Shown one piece after another: positions 39,715-50,922 of a DNA stretch of 64,000 nt (positions within the stretch are counted from its first letter, which is position 1; each line of letters begins with the position of its first letter). Source of the DNA: Brevundimonas variabilis (lineage in GTDB: Bacteria > Pseudomonadota > Alphaproteobacteria > Caulobacterales > Caulobacteraceae); the NCBI RefSeq assembly GCF_014199945.1, contig NZ_JACHOR010000002.1, positions 372,001-436,000 of the forward strand. Direction: 5' to 3'. Under the pieces are notes generated by a model. That model searched no databases. It was not told the DNA's origin and saw only the letters and a list, made by a program, of their open reading frames with translations. The translations under genes were made by a program, and so were the position numbers.

Positions 39715-41916
39715 ATGACTGTTCATACCCCTCCGCCCGAAGGCGGGCGCATCATCGACGAGCCTCTGGAGACTGCCCTGTCGCGGCGGTATCTGGCCTA
39801 TGCGCTGTCGACGATCACCAACCGGGCGCTGCCGGATGTGCGCGACGGCTTCAAGCCGGTGCACCGTCGCATTCTCTACGCCATGCACCAGATGCGGCTG
39901 AACCCCCAGGCCGCGGCGCGGAAATGCGCCAAGGTCGTGGGCGAGGTCATGGGCGGCTATCACCCGCACGGGGACGCCTCGATCTATGACGCCCTGGTAC
40001 GTCTGGCGCAGGATTTCGCCCAGCGATATCCGCTGGTCGACGGGCAGGGCAATTTCGGCAACATCGACGGCGATAACGCTGCGGCCATGCGCTACACCGA
40101 GTGCAAGCTGACGGCAGCGTCGGTCCTGCTGATGGACGGGATCGACCAGGCCACGGTTGATTTCCGCCCGACCTATGACGATCAGGACGAGGAGCCGATC
40201 GTCCTGCCGGCCGGGTTCCCGAACCTGCTGGCCAACGGCTCGTCCGGCATTGCCGTGGGCATGGCCACATCCATCCCGCCGCACAATGTCGGCGAACTGA
40301 TCGATGCCTGTCATCTGCTGCTGGAGCGGCCCGACGCAACGACAGCCGAACTGGCCGAGATTGTTCCGGGGCCGGACTTCCCGACGGGCGGTGTTGCCGT
40401 CGAGGGGCATGCAGCGATCCTGGATGCCTACGAGACCGGCCGGGGTGGCGTGCGGCTGCGCGCGCGCTGGGAGGTCGAGGACACCGGGCGGGGTACCTAT
40501 GTGATCGTCGTCACCGAGATGCCGTACCAGATCCAGAAGAACAATCTGGTCAAGGCGCTGGCGGATCTGATCGAGCAGAAGAAGGCTCCCCTGCTGGCCG
40601 ATGTGCGCGATGAGTCCGCCGAGGATATCCGGCTGGTCATCGAGCCGAAGTCGCGGACGGTCGAGGCCGAGGTCCTGATGGAGAGCCTGTTCCGGCTGTC
40701 CGATCTGGAAGTGCGCTTCCCGATCAACATGAATGTACTCGATGCGACGGGGACGCCGCGGGTGATGGGGCTGAAGGCCTGTCTGCAGGCCTTCCTGGAT
40801 CACCGGCGCGAGGTGCTGAACCGGCGTTCGCAATGGCGGATCGAGCGGGTCGAGAAGCGGCTGCACCTGCTGGAAGGCCTCCGGATCGTCTTCCTCAATC
40901 TGGACGAGGTCATTCGCATCGTCCGCGAGGAAGAACAGCCCAAGGCCGTTCTGATCGCCCGCTTCGGACTGTCCGAAGTCCAGGCCGACTTCATCCTCGA
41001 TACCCGACTGCGGCAGCTGGCGCGGATCGAGGAAATGACCATCGAGACCGAGTTTAGGGCGCTCATGGAGGAACTGGCCGCACTGCAGGCGCTGACGTCG
41101 TCGCCCGCAAAGCAGTGGAAGAAGATCGGCCAGGAACTGACCGCAGTGCGCAAGGTCATGGTCTCGCCGCGCCGGACGACGATTGCCGAGGCGGTCGACA
41201 GTTCGGCCTTTGCGCCGGTCGAGGCGTTCATCCCCAGGGAGGCCATCACGGTCATCCTGTCCGAGCGCGGCTGGATCCGCGCTGCGAGAGGCAAGGTCGA
41301 GGATCCGTCGGAACTGAAGTTCAAGGAGGGCGACGGCCCGGGCTGGCTTGTGCCGGCCTATACGACCGACAAGTTGCTGGTCGCGGCGTCGGACGGGCGC
41401 GTCTTCACGATCGGAGCCGACAAGCTGGCGTCCGGTCGGGGGCATGGCGAGCCGTTGCGCCTGATGATCGAACTGGACGACAAGGCCGAGATCATTGCGC
41501 TCCTGGCCCACCAGCCGGGAGCAAGACTGCTTGTGGCATCCAGGGCTGGCTACGGCTTCATCGCACCCGAGGATGACATGCTGGCCCAGAAACGCGGCGG
41601 GAAGCAGGTCCTGAACGGAGATCTTCTGGCTCTGATGCGGGTCAACGGGGACCACATCGTCACCATCGGTGAGAACCTGAAAACCCTGATCTTCAAGGCC
41701 GAAGAACTGCCAGAGATGGGTCGTGGCAAGGGCGTGAAGCTGCAGGCCTTCAAACAGGGCGGACTGACCGATATCGCCGTCTTCGACGGGGCCCACGGTC
41801 CGGAATGGGTCGACGGCGGCGGTCGGCGCCGCAACTGGCCTGACTGGAAGGACTGGCTGGGCAAGCGTGCCGGTGCCGGTCGGATGGGGCCGCGGGGTTT
41901 GAGAAAGTTTCGCTGA
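39715..41916 (+). CDS. parC: DNA topoisomerase IV subunit A
   Basis: A 733-residue type IIA topoisomerase subunit that decatenates chromosomes. N-terminal [38 protein letters not shown], the quinolone region [20 protein letters not shown], and the catalytic Tyr in [11 protein letters not shown]. The shorter, weakly bladed C-terminal domain (about 500-733) and no GyrA box indicate ParC, not GyrA. In the quinolone-resistance region the residue matching E. coli ParC Ser80 is Ala (HPHGDAS). Confidence 0.95.
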   Translation: MTVHTPPPEGGRIIDEPLETALSRRYLAYALSTITNRALPDVRDGFKPVHRRILYAMHQMRLNPQAAARKCAKVVGEVMGGYHPHGDASIYDALVRLAQDFAQRYPLVDGQGNFGNIDGDNAAAMRYTECKLTAASVLLMDGIDQATVDFRPTYDDQDEEPIVLPAGFPNLLANGSSGIAVGMATSIPPHNVGELIDACHLLLERPDATTAELAEIVPGPDFPTGGVAVEGHAAILDAYETGRGGVRLRARWEVEDTGRGTYVIVVTEMPYQIQKNNLVKALADLIEQKKAPLLADVRDESAEDIRLVIEPKSRTVEAEVLMESLFRLSDLEVRFPINMNVLDATGTPRVMGLKACLQAFLDHRREVLNRRSQWRIERVEKRLHLLEGLRIVFLNLDEVIRIVREEEQPKAVLIARFGLSEVQADFILDTRLRQLARIEEMTIETEFRALMEELAALQALTSSPAKQWKKIGQELTAVRKVMVSPRRTTIAEAVDSSAFAPVEAFIPREAITVILSERGWIRAARGKVEDPSELKFKEGDGPGWLVPAYTTDKLLVAASDGRVFTIGADKLASGRGHGEPLRLMIELDDKAEIIALLAHQPGARLLVASRAGYGFIAPEDDMLAQKRGGKQVLNGDLLALMRVNGDHIVTIGENLKTLIFKAEELPEMGRGKGVKLQAFKQGGLTDIAVFDGAHGPEWVDGGGRRRNWPDWKDWLGKRAGAGRMGPRGLRKFR

Positions 41917-41987
41917 GAGATGACGGCGATTTCACTGTTCGCCCCCAGGCATTCACGCAATAACGGCTGCGAGGGCAGGAGGGAACC

Positions 41988-42551
41988 ATGACCGCCATTA
42001 TCGTTATCGCCATCGCATTGTGTCTCCTTGGAGCCGTTTTCGCTTACAACAAGCTGGTCGCGCTGGATCAGCGGGCAGATCAGGCCTTTGCCGATATCGA
42101 TGTTCAGCTGAAGCAGCGTCAGGACCTCATCCCCAATCTGGTCGAGACGGTGAAGGGCTATGCCGGTCACGAGAAGGGCACGCTGGAGGCCGTGACCCAG
42201 GCCCGTGCCGCCGCTGCCGGGGCAACCTCGGTGGGTGACAAGGTCGCCGCCGAGAACATGCTCACAGGGGCTCTGGGCAAGCTGTTCGCCGTGGCCGAGG
42301 CCTATCCGGACCTGAAGGCAAACTCCAATTTCCTCGAACTGCAGCGCGAGCTGTCGGACATCGAGAACAAGCTGGCCGCGGCTCGCCGCTTCTTCAACAA
42401 TGCCGTGTCCGAGTTCAATGCGGTCCGCGCTCAGTTCCCCACGGTGCTGTTTGCCGGTCTCATCGGCTTCGGCAGTGAAAAGCCGTTCTTTGAGGTCGAC
42501 TCGACCGAGCGTGCCGCGCTGAACTCCGCCCCCCCGACGGTGAAATTCTAG
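41988..42551 (+). CDS. lemA: LemA family protein
   Basis: A 187-residue membrane-anchored protein. One N-terminal helix (about 3-20, IIVIAIALCLLGAVFAY) is followed by LDQRADQAFADIDVQLKQRQ and DLIPNLVETVKGYAGHEKGT, the LemA signature, then a helical bundle ending with VRAQFPTVLFAGLIGF. LemA is commonly encoded beside M48 peptidases, as here (9 nt upstream of one). Molecular role not settled. Confidence 0.93.
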   Translation: MTAIIVIAIALCLLGAVFAYNKLVALDQRADQAFADIDVQLKQRQDLIPNLVETVKGYAGHEKGTLEAVTQARAAAAGATSVGDKVAAENMLTGALGKLFAVAEAYPDLKANSNFLELQRELSDIENKLAAARRFFNNAVSEFNAVRAQFPTVLFAGLIGFGSEKPFFEVDSTERAALNSAPPTVKF

Positions 42552-42560
42552 GGCCCTGCC

Positions 42561-43553
42561 ATGGGCGCTGTCGGACTGCAGACCCACATCTGGGCTAACA
42601 ACACCCGGACGATCCTGCTGCTGGCTGGGTTTCCGGTGCTGCTTGTGCTGTTGCTGTATGGGGCCCAGCTCATCCTGATGGGGATGGGCGTGATCCCCGG
42701 TGCGGGCGGCGACCTGGGGGGTGATCTGGTGCTGTCGGCCTCCATGCTGTGGCAGACTGTGCCGTTGGCCCTGATTGCGGCAGGCATCTGGTTCGCCATC
42801 GCCTACCTTGGCAACCAGGTCATGATCGACGCGATGACCGGCGCACGTCGGGTCGACCGCAGTGACGAACCAGAGCTCTACAACTTGCTGGAAAACCTCG
42901 CGATCTCGCGGGGGATGACCATGCCGGCACTCAGGGTGATCGATAGTCCGGCTCTGAATGCCTATGCGTCGGGACTGCACGCCGGGCGTTACAGCGTGAC
43001 CGTGACGCAAGGCCTGCTGGCCACACTGGACCGCGACGAGCTGGAAGCCGTGCTGGCGCATGAGCTGACGCACATCATCAACAAGGATGTGCGGACCATG
43101 GTCATAGCGGCGATCTTTGCCGGGATCATCACTGTGGTGGCCGAGTTGATCTTTCGCGGCATGTTCAGGGTGCGCGGGGGATCGAAGAACAAGAACGCCG
43201 GGCCGCTGATCCTGATCGGCTTCGTCATCGCCGGGGTCGGGTTCGCGCTCGCCCTGGTGATCCGGATGATGCTGTCCCGGACCCGGGAGTATGTGGCCGA
43301 CGCTGGTTCTGTCGAACTGACCAAGAATCCCGATGCCATGATCTCGGCGCTTAGGAAGGTTTCCGGTCAGTCGCGACTGAAGGCCCCGGACGAGGTCCAG
43401 GGCATGTTCCTGGACAACCAGCCGGACGGGGGAGGGATCGACGCGATCTTCTCGACCCACCCCTCGATCGAGTCCCGGATCGCGGCCCTTGTCGAGTTCG
43501 CAGGCGGCCGGGACATGGGACAGCCAGCCTCATCGGTGCCCTTTACGCGCTGA
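42561..43553 (+). CDS. M48-family membrane metalloprotease (HtpX-like)
   Basis: A 330-residue inner-membrane zinc peptidase. Two hydrophobic segments lie near the N-terminus (about 18-40 and 65-90), then the zinc motif HELTH in LEAVLAHELTHIINKDVRT (about 168-186). Two more membrane segments follow (about 190-210 and 220-245), and the third ligand Glu is in SRTREYVADAGSVELTKNP. The terminal IFSTHPSIESRIAAL is typical of HtpX-like enzymes. Likely involved in membrane protein quality control with LemA. Confidence 0.92.
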   Translation: MGAVGLQTHIWANNTRTILLLAGFPVLLVLLLYGAQLILMGMGVIPGAGGDLGGDLVLSASMLWQTVPLALIAAGIWFAIAYLGNQVMIDAMTGARRVDRSDEPELYNLLENLAISRGMTMPALRVIDSPALNAYASGLHAGRYSVTVTQGLLATLDRDELEAVLAHELTHIINKDVRTMVIAAIFAGIITVVAELIFRGMFRVRGGSKNKNAGPLILIGFVIAGVGFALALVIRMMLSRTREYVADAGSVELTKNPDAMISALRKVSGQSRLKAPDEVQGMFLDNQPDGGGIDAIFSTHPSIESRIAALVEFAGGRDMGQPASSVPFTR

Positions 43554-43728
43554 AACAGCGTGGTATTTTAATACCGTATCCGAAATAACGTCCTAAACCA
43601 GTAGATTAGCCTGCATTCACGCATTTCACCTGCATTGACCTCTGTGGATGGTTCCTCTATCAGCGCGCCTTCCGTTCGTTTCGGCATCGCCGGGACGGGC
43701 CCACCGTTCGTCTATCGGGATACCCTCA

Positions 43729-44205
43729 ATGCTGAAGAACACGACGGCCGCGCTCAAGCCGGCCGACGTCGACAAGAAATGGATCGTCATCGACGCCGAA
43801 GGCGTCGTGGTCGGTCGTCTTGCGACGTTCATTGCCATGCGCCTGCGCGGCAAGCACCTGCCGACCTACACGCCCCACGTCGATTCCGGTGACCATGTCG
43901 TCGTCGTCAACGCCGACAAGGTCGTGTTCACCGGCAAGAAGCTGACCGACAAGATCTACTATCGCCACACCGGTCACCCGGGCGGCATCAAGTCGACCAC
44001 GCCGCAGAAGGTGCTGAACGGCCGCTTCCCCGAGCGCGTGCTCGAGAAGGCCGTCGAGCGCATGCTGCCCAAGGAAAGCCCGCTGGCCCGCGCCCAGATG
44101 ACCCATCTGCGTCTGTTCTCCGGACCGAACCACACCCACGAAGCTCAGAAGCCCGAGACCATCGACTTCAAGTCGATGTCGGCCAAGAACACCCGGAGCC
44201 TGTGA
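43729..44205 (+). CDS. rplM: 50S ribosomal protein L13
   Basis: A 158-residue L13. The start ATG 43729 ([18 protein letters not shown]) matches the family; an upstream in-frame start would add 27 atypical residues. Signature [49 protein letters not shown]. Paired with rpsI as in nearly all bacteria. Confidence 0.97.
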   Translation: MLKNTTAALKPADVDKKWIVIDAEGVVVGRLATFIAMRLRGKHLPTYTPHVDSGDHVVVVNADKVVFTGKKLTDKIYYRHTGHPGGIKSTTPQKVLNGRFPERVLEKAVERMLPKESPLARAQMTHLRLFSGPNHTHEAQKPETIDFKSMSAKNTRSL

Positions 44206-44207
44206 GC

Positions 44208-44705
44208 ATGACTGACGTTACCCAAGACACCGCCGCAACCGGCTTCGACGCCCTCAAGGGCATGGGCACCGGCGGTGCCGGTGAAGACGCCCCCGTCTAC
44301 GTCCAGAAGCTGGACGCCCAGGGCCGCGCCTATTCGACCGGCAAGCGCAAGAACGCCATCGCTCGCGTGTGGATCAAGCCCGGCTCCGGCAAGTTCACGA
44401 TCAACGGCAAGGACCAGGAGCAGTATTTCGCTCGTGCCGTCCTGCGCATGATGATCGCCCAGCCTCTGGAGGTCACCGACCGCCTGACGCAGTTCGACGT
44501 CAACTGCACCGTCGAGGGCTCGGGCCTGTCCGGCCAGGCCGGCGCCATCCGCCACGGCCTGTCGCACGCCCTGACCCACTATGAGCCGGCGCTGCGTCCG
44601 GTCCTGAAGCCGCACGGCTTCCTGACCCGCGACAGCCGCGTCGTCGAGCGCAAGAAGTACGGCCGGGCCAAGGCTCGCAAGTCCTTCCAGTTCTCGAAGC
44701 GCTAA
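44208..44705 (+). CDS. rpsI: 30S ribosomal protein S9
   Basis: A 165-residue S9 with an N-terminal extension of about 40 residues usual for alphaproteobacteria. The core starts at [20 protein letters not shown]; the C-terminal basic tail [14 protein letters not shown] reaches toward the P-site tRNA. ATG 44208 is 2 nt after the rplM stop; GTG 44202 overlapping that stop is an alternative. Confidence 0.97.
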   Translation: MTDVTQDTAATGFDALKGMGTGGAGEDAPVYVQKLDAQGRAYSTGKRKNAIARVWIKPGSGKFTINGKDQEQYFARAVLRMMIAQPLEVTDRLTQFDVNCTVEGSGLSGQAGAIRHGLSHALTHYEPALRPVLKPHGFLTRDSRVVERKKYGRAKARKSFQFSKR

Positions 44706-44728
44706 ACCGCTTCGGCTTCGGCCAGGGA

Positions 44729-44763
44729 AAAGGCGCTTCGGGGAAACCCGGAGCGCCTTTTTT
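44729..44763 (+). terminator. rho-independent terminator after rpsI
   Basis: A 14-bp stem (AAAGGCGCTTCGGG against CCCGGAGCGCCTTT) with a GAAA loop and a run of six T follows the rpsI stop by 24 nt. Confidence 0.88.
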
Positions 44764-44799
44764 CTCGCGTGCCAAACCGCGCGTGCAGGCGGCAGGAGC

Positions 44800-44916
44800 C
44801 TATTTCTTGCCAGGCACCTGGGTGAAGGGTGACGTCCCAACCGAGACAGCCGGCTTTGGCTTTTCGGCCTTGGGCTTGCGGATTTCCTTGTTGCTCTTGA
44901 CTTGACCCTTGGCCAT
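44800..44916 (-). CDS. 38-residue conserved basic protein
   Basis: A short gene from ATG 44916, preceded by GGAG on its strand. It begins MAKGQVKSNKEIRKPKAEKP and ends SPFTQVPGKK. Very similar Lys-rich peptides starting MAKGQ...SNKE.RKPK occur in many proteobacteria as uncharacterised proteins; this is recall, not a search. Basic and probably disordered, perhaps nucleic-acid- or ribosome-associated. It converges on rpsI across the terminator. Confidence 0.8.
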   Translation of the reverse strand: MAKGQVKSNKEIRKPKAEKPKPAVSVGTSPFTQVPGKK

Positions 44917-45178
44917 GGCGGCTCTCCTGACGCCGAGCGCCGGAATGGCGAAGCAGCGTTTCGACCGGAATACCCCGATTTGGCCGACGGTGCTCGCCCT
45001 ATTGACGAGAACAAATCCGCAACATAGAACATTACAGGAACACGCAATCTGGGGATAAGACGATGTCAAGGTTGGTTCGGGAGACTCTGTCGCTTGCATC
45101 ATGCGGCGGCTTTGTCTGGATGGTCTGGCAGGCGGCGATGCTGGCGACGTGAGTCGGCACCGGCCTGACCCTGAGGAC

Positions 45179-48100
45179 ATGGCCATCATCGACACACAGT
45201 CATCCGCCGTATCGCAAGGCTTCGTGCATCTGCGTGTGCGCTCGGCCTATTCACTGCTGGAAGGTGCGATCAAGGCCGGGAAAGTGGGCAAGCTCGCCGC
45301 CGATGCCGGTATGCCTGCCGTTGCGGTCACTGACCGGGTCAATCTGTTCGGGGCGCTCGAGTTTTCGGAAGCGGCAAAGGCGGCTGGGGTCCAGCCGATC
45401 ATCGCCTGCGCCCTCCCGGTCACCGGCATTGGTGGCAAGGCTGCGCAGCGCTGGGCCAAGACCCCGACCGTCGTCCTGATCGCCCAGGACGAGACGGGAT
45501 GGCGCAATCTCTGTGCCCTGTCGTCTTCCGCATATCTGGATGCCGGTGACGAGGAGCCGAACGTCGCCTGGAACCAGGTCGTTGCGCGATCTGCAGGCCT
45601 GATCCTGTTGTCCGGTGGACCCGATGGACCTGTGGATCCCCTGTTCGGACAGGGCAAGGAGGCCGAGGCAAAAGCTACGCTGGCCCTCATGGCCGGGGCC
45701 TTTGGTGACCGGTTCTACGTCGAGCTCCAGCGGCATGGACTGGCCAGCGAAGGTCAGGCGGAGCGCGGGCTGGTCGAATGGGCCTATGACCATGATGTGC
45801 CGATCGTGGCGACCAACGATGTCCACTATGCCGAGCAGAAACAGGCCAAGGCGCATGACGCCCTGCTTTGCATCGCCGACGGAGCCTTTATCGGGCAGGA
45901 GGATCGGCGCCGGATCACGGACCAGCATGGCTTCAAGTCCGCGGCCGACATGCGGGCCCTGTTCGCCGACCTGCCTGAGGCCTGTGACAACACCATCGAC
46001 ATCGCGCGGCGCTGTGCCTTTCTGGTGAAGACCCATCCGCCGATCCTGCCGCGCTTCGATGCCGGGGACGGGCGGACAGAACCGGATGAACTGATGCATC
46101 AGGCCCGGGAGGGCCTGAAGATGCGGCTGCGAACCGTCACGCCGTCGGCGCCCGAAGCCGAATACTGGACCCGTCTGGAGTGGGAGGTCGGGATCATCCA
46201 GCAGATGGGTTTCCCCGGCTATTTCCTGATCGTGGCCGACTTCATCAAATGGGCCAAGAGCCACGGCATTCCCGTCGGACCGGGCCGGGGGTCGGGTGCA
46301 GGGTCTCTGGTGGCCTGGGCCCTGACCATCACGGATCTGGATCCGCTTCGGTTTGGCCTGTTGTTCGAGCGTTTCCTGAACCCCGAGCGGGTGTCCATGC
46401 CCGACTTCGATATCGATTTCTGCCAGGAACGCCGGGAAGAGGTCATCGAATACGTCCAGCAACGTTATGGCCGCGATCGGGTCGCCCAGATCATCACCTT
46501 CGGCACGCTTCAGGCGCGGGCCGTGCTGCGCGATGTGGGACGGGTGCTGCAGATGCCCCTGGGGCAGGTGGACCGGCTGGCCAAGATGGTACCGGCGAAC
46601 CCTGCCAATCCGGTGACCCTGGCCCAGGCCATCGAGATCGAGCCCCGGCTGAGGGAAGCCCGCGATTCGGACGCGGCCGTGAAGACCCTGCTGGCTACGG
46701 CACTCGAGCTGGAGGGGCTGTATCGCAATGCCTCGACCCATGCCGCCGGCATCGTCATCGGGGACAGGCCGCTGGTCGAGTTGACCCCACTGTATCAGGA
46801 CCCGCGTTCGGACATTCCGGCGACCCAGTTCAACATGAAATGGGTCGAGCCGGCCGGGCTGGTGAAGTTCGATTTCCTGGGCCTGAAGACCCTGACCGTG
46901 CTGGACCGGGCGTCCGGCTATCTGAAGCGGCGCGGTGCCGCCTGTGATTTCAACCTGCTGCCGCTGGACGATGGCCGGACCTATGAACTGATGGCGTCGG
47001 GCCAGACGGTGGGTGTGTTCCAGCTGGAATCCCAGGGCATGCGCGACACGCTTCGCAAGATGCGCTGCGGTTCGATCGAGGAGATTACCGCCCTGATCTC
47101 GCTGTATCGGCCGGGCCCGATGGAGATGATCGACACCTATATCGACCGGAAATTCGGCCGGGCCGAGGTTGACTATCTTCACCCCTCGCTGAAGGAGGTG
47201 CTGACCGAGACCTATGGCGTCATCATCTACCAGGAGCAGGTGATGAAGATCGCCCAGATCCTGGCGGGATACAGCCTCGGCGAGGCCGACCTGCTGCGTC
47301 GGGCGATGGGCAAGAAGAAGAAGGAGGAGATGGACTTCCAGAAGGCGCGCTTCGTCAAGGGCGCGTCCGAGAAGTCGGTCCCGGAGACCCAGTCGGACAG
47401 CATCTTCGAACTGGTGGCCAAGTTTGCGGGCTACGGGTTCAACAAGTCCCACGCCGCTGCCTATGCCATGATCAGCTATCAAACCGGATGGCTGAAGGCG
47501 AACCACCCGGTCGAGTTCTTCGCCGCCTCGATGTCGCTGGACCTGTCCAACACCGACAAGCTGGCGGTCTTCTATCAGGATGCGCGCAAATTCGACGTGC
47601 CGGTGCGCAGTCCCGACGTGAACCTGTCCTCGGCCGATTTCGACGTGGCCTGGTCGGAAGGGCAGGGTGCCGTTCTCTATGCGCTGGGCGCGATCCGGAA
47701 CGTCGGATTGGAGGCCATGCGCCACGTCGTAGAGGTGCGCGAGACCGGTGGCCGGTTCGTCGATATCTTCGACTTCCTGGAACGGGTCGATCCACGCAGC
47801 GTCAACAAGCGGGCGCTGGAGGGCCTCGCCAAGTCCGGAGCCTTCGACAGCATTCATCCGAACCGGCGCCAGCTGTTCGAACAGGCCGACACCCTGATGG
47901 CCTATTGCCAGAGCGTGGCCGCCGAACGGGCCTCGTCACAGGTGTCACTGTTCGGCGGCGATCAGGCCGGGGCTGCGCGTCCGCGCCTCAAACCCGTCGA
48001 GCCCTGGGTCGGCCCGGAGCGTCTGGATCAGGAACTCTCGGCGGTCGGCTTCTATCTGTCAGGCCATCCACTCGAGGACATGGAGGCCGCGCTGCGGCGC

Positions 48101-48646
48101 AAGCGCGTGACCTTCGTCGCCGAGGCCGTGCAGCGCGCGGAACAGGGCCATGACGCCTTCCTGATGGCCGGGGTCGTTCGCCGGCGCCAGGAACGGGCGA
48201 GTGCCAAGAACGGCGAGAAATTCGCCTTCGTCACCTTTTCGGACCCGACGGGCGAGTTCGAATGCCTCTTCCCGCCGGAGCAGCTCAGGAAATGCCGCGA
48301 ACTGCTGGAGGTCGGCTCGGCGCTGATGGTTCGGGTTCGGGCCAAGGCCTCGGACGGCGAGGTGCGCTTCTTCGGCGATGACTGTTCGCGCCTCGAGACC
48401 CTGATCGATGAGTCCAGCGTCGGTCTTCGGGTCCATGTCTCGGCGCGCGGCACCGATACGGCCGCATTGAAGGCTCGGCTGGATCGTGCTGTCGCCAAGG
48501 GTAAGGGCGGGGAGGTGTCCCTGATCGCGTCACTCGATGGACGACGCGAGATCGAAATGAAGCTGCCGGGTCGTTACCGTCTGGACGGTGCCCTGCGCGG
48601 CGCGCTGAAGTCGGCACCCGGCGTGCTGATGCTCGAGGACGCCTGA
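45179..48646 (+). CDS. dnaE: DNA polymerase III subunit alpha
   Basis: Replicative polymerase of 1155 residues from ATG 45179 ([19 protein letters not shown] upstream). PHP domain: [20 protein letters not shown] (15-34) and [15 protein letters not shown]. The polymerase core has [16 protein letters not shown] and the catalytic Asp pair in [16 protein letters not shown] (about 405-420). Then [20 protein letters not shown], a helix-hairpin-helix region around 810-870, and an OB-fold ([16 protein letters not shown]). Normal length for DnaE1. It stands alone, with a 262-bp gap upstream where I see no other gene. Confidence 0.97.
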   Translation: MAIIDTQSSAVSQGFVHLRVRSAYSLLEGAIKAGKVGKLAADAGMPAVAVTDRVNLFGALEFSEAAKAAGVQPIIACALPVTGIGGKAAQRWAKTPTVVLIAQDETGWRNLCALSSSAYLDAGDEEPNVAWNQVVARSAGLILLSGGPDGPVDPLFGQGKEAEAKATLALMAGAFGDRFYVELQRHGLASEGQAERGLVEWAYDHDVPIVATNDVHYAEQKQAKAHDALLCIADGAFIGQEDRRRITDQHGFKSAADMRALFADLPEACDNTIDIARRCAFLVKTHPPILPRFDAGDGRTEPDELMHQAREGLKMRLRTVTPSAPEAEYWTRLEWEVGIIQQMGFPGYFLIVADFIKWAKSHGIPVGPGRGSGAGSLVAWALTITDLDPLRFGLLFERFLNPERVSMPDFDIDFCQERREEVIEYVQQRYGRDRVAQIITFGTLQARAVLRDVGRVLQMPLGQVDRLAKMVPANPANPVTLAQAIEIEPRLREARDSDAAVKTLLATALELEGLYRNASTHAAGIVIGDRPLVELTPLYQDPRSDIPATQFNMKWVEPAGLVKFDFLGLKTLTVLDRASGYLKRRGAACDFNLLPLDDGRTYELMASGQTVGVFQLESQGMRDTLRKMRCGSIEEITALISLYRPGPMEMIDTYIDRKFGRAEVDYLHPSLKEVLTETYGVIIYQEQVMKIAQILAGYSLGEADLLRRAMGKKKKEEMDFQKARFVKGASEKSVPETQSDSIFELVAKFAGYGFNKSHAAAYAMISYQTGWLKANHPVEFFAASMSLDLSNTDKLAVFYQDARKFDVPVRSPDVNLSSADFDVAWSEGQGAVLYALGAIRNVGLEAMRHVVEVRETGGRFVDIFDFLERVDPRSVNKRALEGLAKSGAFDSIHPNRRQLFEQADTLMAYCQSVAAERASSQVSLFGGDQAGAARPRLKPVEPWVGPERLDQELSAVGFYLSGHPLEDMEAALRRKRVTFVAEAVQRAEQGHDAFLMAGVVRRRQERASAKNGEKFAFVTFSDPTGEFECLFPPEQLRKCRELLEVGSALMVRVRAKASDGEVRFFGDDCSRLETLIDESSVGLRVHVSARGTDTAALKARLDRAVAKGKGGEVSLIASLDGRREIEMKLPGRYRLDGALRGALKSAPGVLMLEDA

Positions 48647-48831
48647 GGCCTCAACCGAAGACCCCTGCGTCCGCAAAGGCTTGCTTTCTCGACGCAACGC
48701 GCCTAAAGCCCCGCCCACTTCACACGCAGGCGTGGCGCGTTTCGGGGAGACATCCCGGGCGCACCGTTCCGAGGGGCCAGTTGGTCCTTTCACCGTCTGC
48801 GGCGGAATAATCGGAAAAAGGACTTCCAACG

Positions 48832-49707
48832 ATGGCACTGCCAGAATTCTCTATGCGTACCCTGCTCGAAGCAGGCGCACACTTTGGTCACCAGACGCAC
48901 CGCTGGAACCCGAAGATGGAACGCTACATCTTCGGTTCGCGCTCCAACATCCACATCATCGACCTGTCGCAGTCGATGCCCCTGTTCCACCAGGCTCTGG
49001 TCGCCGTGCGCGACGTGGCTGCCAAGGGTGGCCGGGTCCTGTTCGTCGGCACCAAGCGCCAGGCCGCCGAGCCGGTCGCCGAGGCCGCAAAGCGTTGCGC
49101 ACAATATTACATGAACAACCGCTGGCTGGGCGGCACGCTGACCAACTGGCGCACCGTGTCGGGCTCGATCGCCCGCCTGCGCGAGCTGGAAGGCATTCTT
49201 GAGAGCGGCGGCGAAGGCCGCGTCAAGAAGGAGCTCGTCAATCTGGCGCGCGAGAAGGAAAAGCTGGAACTGTCGCTGGGCGGCATCCGGGACATGGGCT
49301 CGATCCCCGACATCATGTTCGTGATCGACACCAACAAGGAAGCGATCGCGATCCTCGAGGCCCGCAAGCTGAACATCCCGATCATCGCCATCCTCGACAC
49401 CAATTCCGATCCTGACGGCATCACCTATCCGATCCCGGGCAATGATGACGCCGCGCGCGCCATTCAGACCTATTGCGACCTGATTGCCGATGCCGTCCTC
49501 GACGGTCTGGCCGCCGGTGCTGCCCATTCGGGCATCGATCTGGGTGCGTCGGAAAACCCTGTCGAGCCCATGCTGGCCGAGGCCTCCGCTCCGGTCGCCG
49601 CTGACGTGGCTCCGGCCGGTACGGAAGCTGTCGCCGAAGAAATGATCGCAGCCTCGGGTGAAGAAGCCCCGGCCGAGGAAACCAAGGCCGAAGACGTTCC
49701 GGCCTGA
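48832..49707 (+). CDS. rpsB: 30S ribosomal protein S2
   Basis: A 291-residue S2: [20 protein letters not shown] start, [55 protein letters not shown]. The acidic Ala/Glu-rich tail of about 45 residues beyond the E. coli length is usual in Caulobacterales. Followed by tsf as in most bacteria. Confidence 0.97.
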   Translation: MALPEFSMRTLLEAGAHFGHQTHRWNPKMERYIFGSRSNIHIIDLSQSMPLFHQALVAVRDVAAKGGRVLFVGTKRQAAEPVAEAAKRCAQYYMNNRWLGGTLTNWRTVSGSIARLRELEGILESGGEGRVKKELVNLAREKEKLELSLGGIRDMGSIPDIMFVIDTNKEAIAILEARKLNIPIIAILDTNSDPDGITYPIPGNDDAARAIQTYCDLIADAVLDGLAAGAAHSGIDLGASENPVEPMLAEASAPVAADVAPAGTEAVAEEMIAASGEEAPAEETKAEDVPA

Positions 49708-49717
49708 CCCCGTGATC

Positions 49718-49752
49718 GTCGCTTCGGGGTGCTGGTCGCACCCCGGAGCGAC
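49718..49752 (+). promoter_or_regulatory. strong hairpin between rpsB and tsf
   Basis: GTCGCTTCGGGGTG and CACCCCGGAGCGAC form a 14-bp stem with one G-T wobble and a 7-nt loop, 11 nt after rpsB, with no T-tract. Probably an attenuator or RNA-processing site that sets the rpsB:tsf ratio, not a full terminator. Confidence 0.6.
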
Positions 49753-49846
49753 GGACCGGACCGGGTGGGCATGGCTCACCGTCAAACTGACATGAGGCCG
49801 GGGTAACACCCGGCCTATCCGCATTCGAATACCCAGGAGACTGAAA

Positions 49847-50788
49847 ATGGCCGAGATCACCGCCGCCCTCGTGATGGAACTGCGCGCCAAATCCGGCGTC
49901 GGCATGATGGACTGCAAGAAGGCACTGCAGGAAACCGACGGCGACATCGGTGCCGCCATCGACTGGCTGCGCGCCAAGGGCCTGTCCAAGGCCGCCAAGA
50001 AGGCCGACCGCGTCGCTGCAGAAGGCCTGGTTGCCGTGGCTTCGAAGGAAGTCGGCGCTGGCGAGATTGGTGCCGCCATCGAGTTCAACTCGGAAACCGA
50101 CTTCGTTGCCCGCAACGAACTGTTCCAGAACGCCGCCAAGGCCTTCGCCCAGCACGGCCTCGAGCACGACTCGGTAGAAGCCCTGCACGGTGCAGAACTG
50201 GAAGCCGGCAAGACGGTTCAGGACGAGGTCACCAGCATGATCGCCACCATCGGCGAGAACATGCAGCTGCGTCGCGCCGCCCGCCTGTCGGTCGATGAAG
50301 GCGTCGTGGCGTCTTACGTCCACAATGCCGTGTCGCCGGGCCTGGGCCGTATCGGCGTGCTGGTGGCCCTGCACGGCGGTGGCGACAAGGTCGCCCTGCG
50401 CGAACTGGGCCGCAAGATCGCCATGCACGTCGCAGCGACCGCCCCGCTTTCGCTGAACACCGATGACCTGGACCCCGCAGCCGTCGAGAAGGAACGTCAG
50501 GTCCTGACCGAAAAGGCCAAGGAAGAGGGCAAGCCCGAGAACATGATCGCCAAGATCGTGGAAGGCCAGATCAACAAATTCCAGAAGGACGTCGTGCTGA
50601 CCAAGCAGCCGTTCGTCATGAACCCGGACGTGACCATCGAACAACTGGTCGCCGAAACGGGCAAGGAACTGGGCGCACCCGGGCTCCATCTGGCGGGCTT
50701 CGTCCGTCTGGCCCTCGGCGAAGGCGTGGAGAAGGTCGAAGGACCGGATTTCGCGGCTGAAGTCGCCTCGATGATGGCGCCCAACTAG
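49847..50788 (+). CDS. tsf: translation elongation factor Ts
   Basis: A 313-residue guanine-nucleotide exchange factor for EF-Tu. The UBA-like N-terminus has [40 protein letters not shown], and the signature [11 protein letters not shown] (about 82-92). The core subdomains follow, with MHVAATAPL and the helical hairpin [15 protein letters not shown]. Closed by a strong terminator, unlike the tsf-pyrH joining seen in many bacteria. Confidence 0.97.
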   Translation: MAEITAALVMELRAKSGVGMMDCKKALQETDGDIGAAIDWLRAKGLSKAAKKADRVAAEGLVAVASKEVGAGEIGAAIEFNSETDFVARNELFQNAAKAFAQHGLEHDSVEALHGAELEAGKTVQDEVTSMIATIGENMQLRRAARLSVDEGVVASYVHNAVSPGLGRIGVLVALHGGGDKVALRELGRKIAMHVAATAPLSLNTDDLDPAAVEKERQVLTEKAKEEGKPENMIAKIVEGQINKFQKDVVLTKQPFVMNPDVTIEQLVAETGKELGAPGLHLAGFVRLALGEGVEKVEGPDFAAEVASMMAPN

Positions 50789-50818
50789 GCCTCGGCCGGT
50801 TTCAGGCACAATCACAGG

Positions 50819-50857
50819 AAGGGCCGGCGATCCTCGATCGTCGGCCCTTTTTCTTTT
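50819..50857 (+). terminator. rho-independent terminator after tsf
   Basis: AAGGGCCGGCGATC and GATCGTCGGCCCTT pair over 14 bp (one G-T) around CTC, followed by TTTCTTTT. Confidence 0.9.
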
Positions 50858-50922
50858 CCGGGACTTGGCGTTACGCCTGATCTGCACTCAGATGCCGATC
50901 TGTTGATTCACGGGGTCTGTTC

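Noticed and set aside
39622-43460. Long - strand frames opposite parC, lemA and the M48 gene
   Set aside because: Asp/Gln/Arg-rich shadows; the + strand genes have all family motifs.
45251-47857. 868-codon - strand frame opposite dnaE
   Set aside because: Antisense shadow of DNA polymerase III alpha with intact catalytic motifs.
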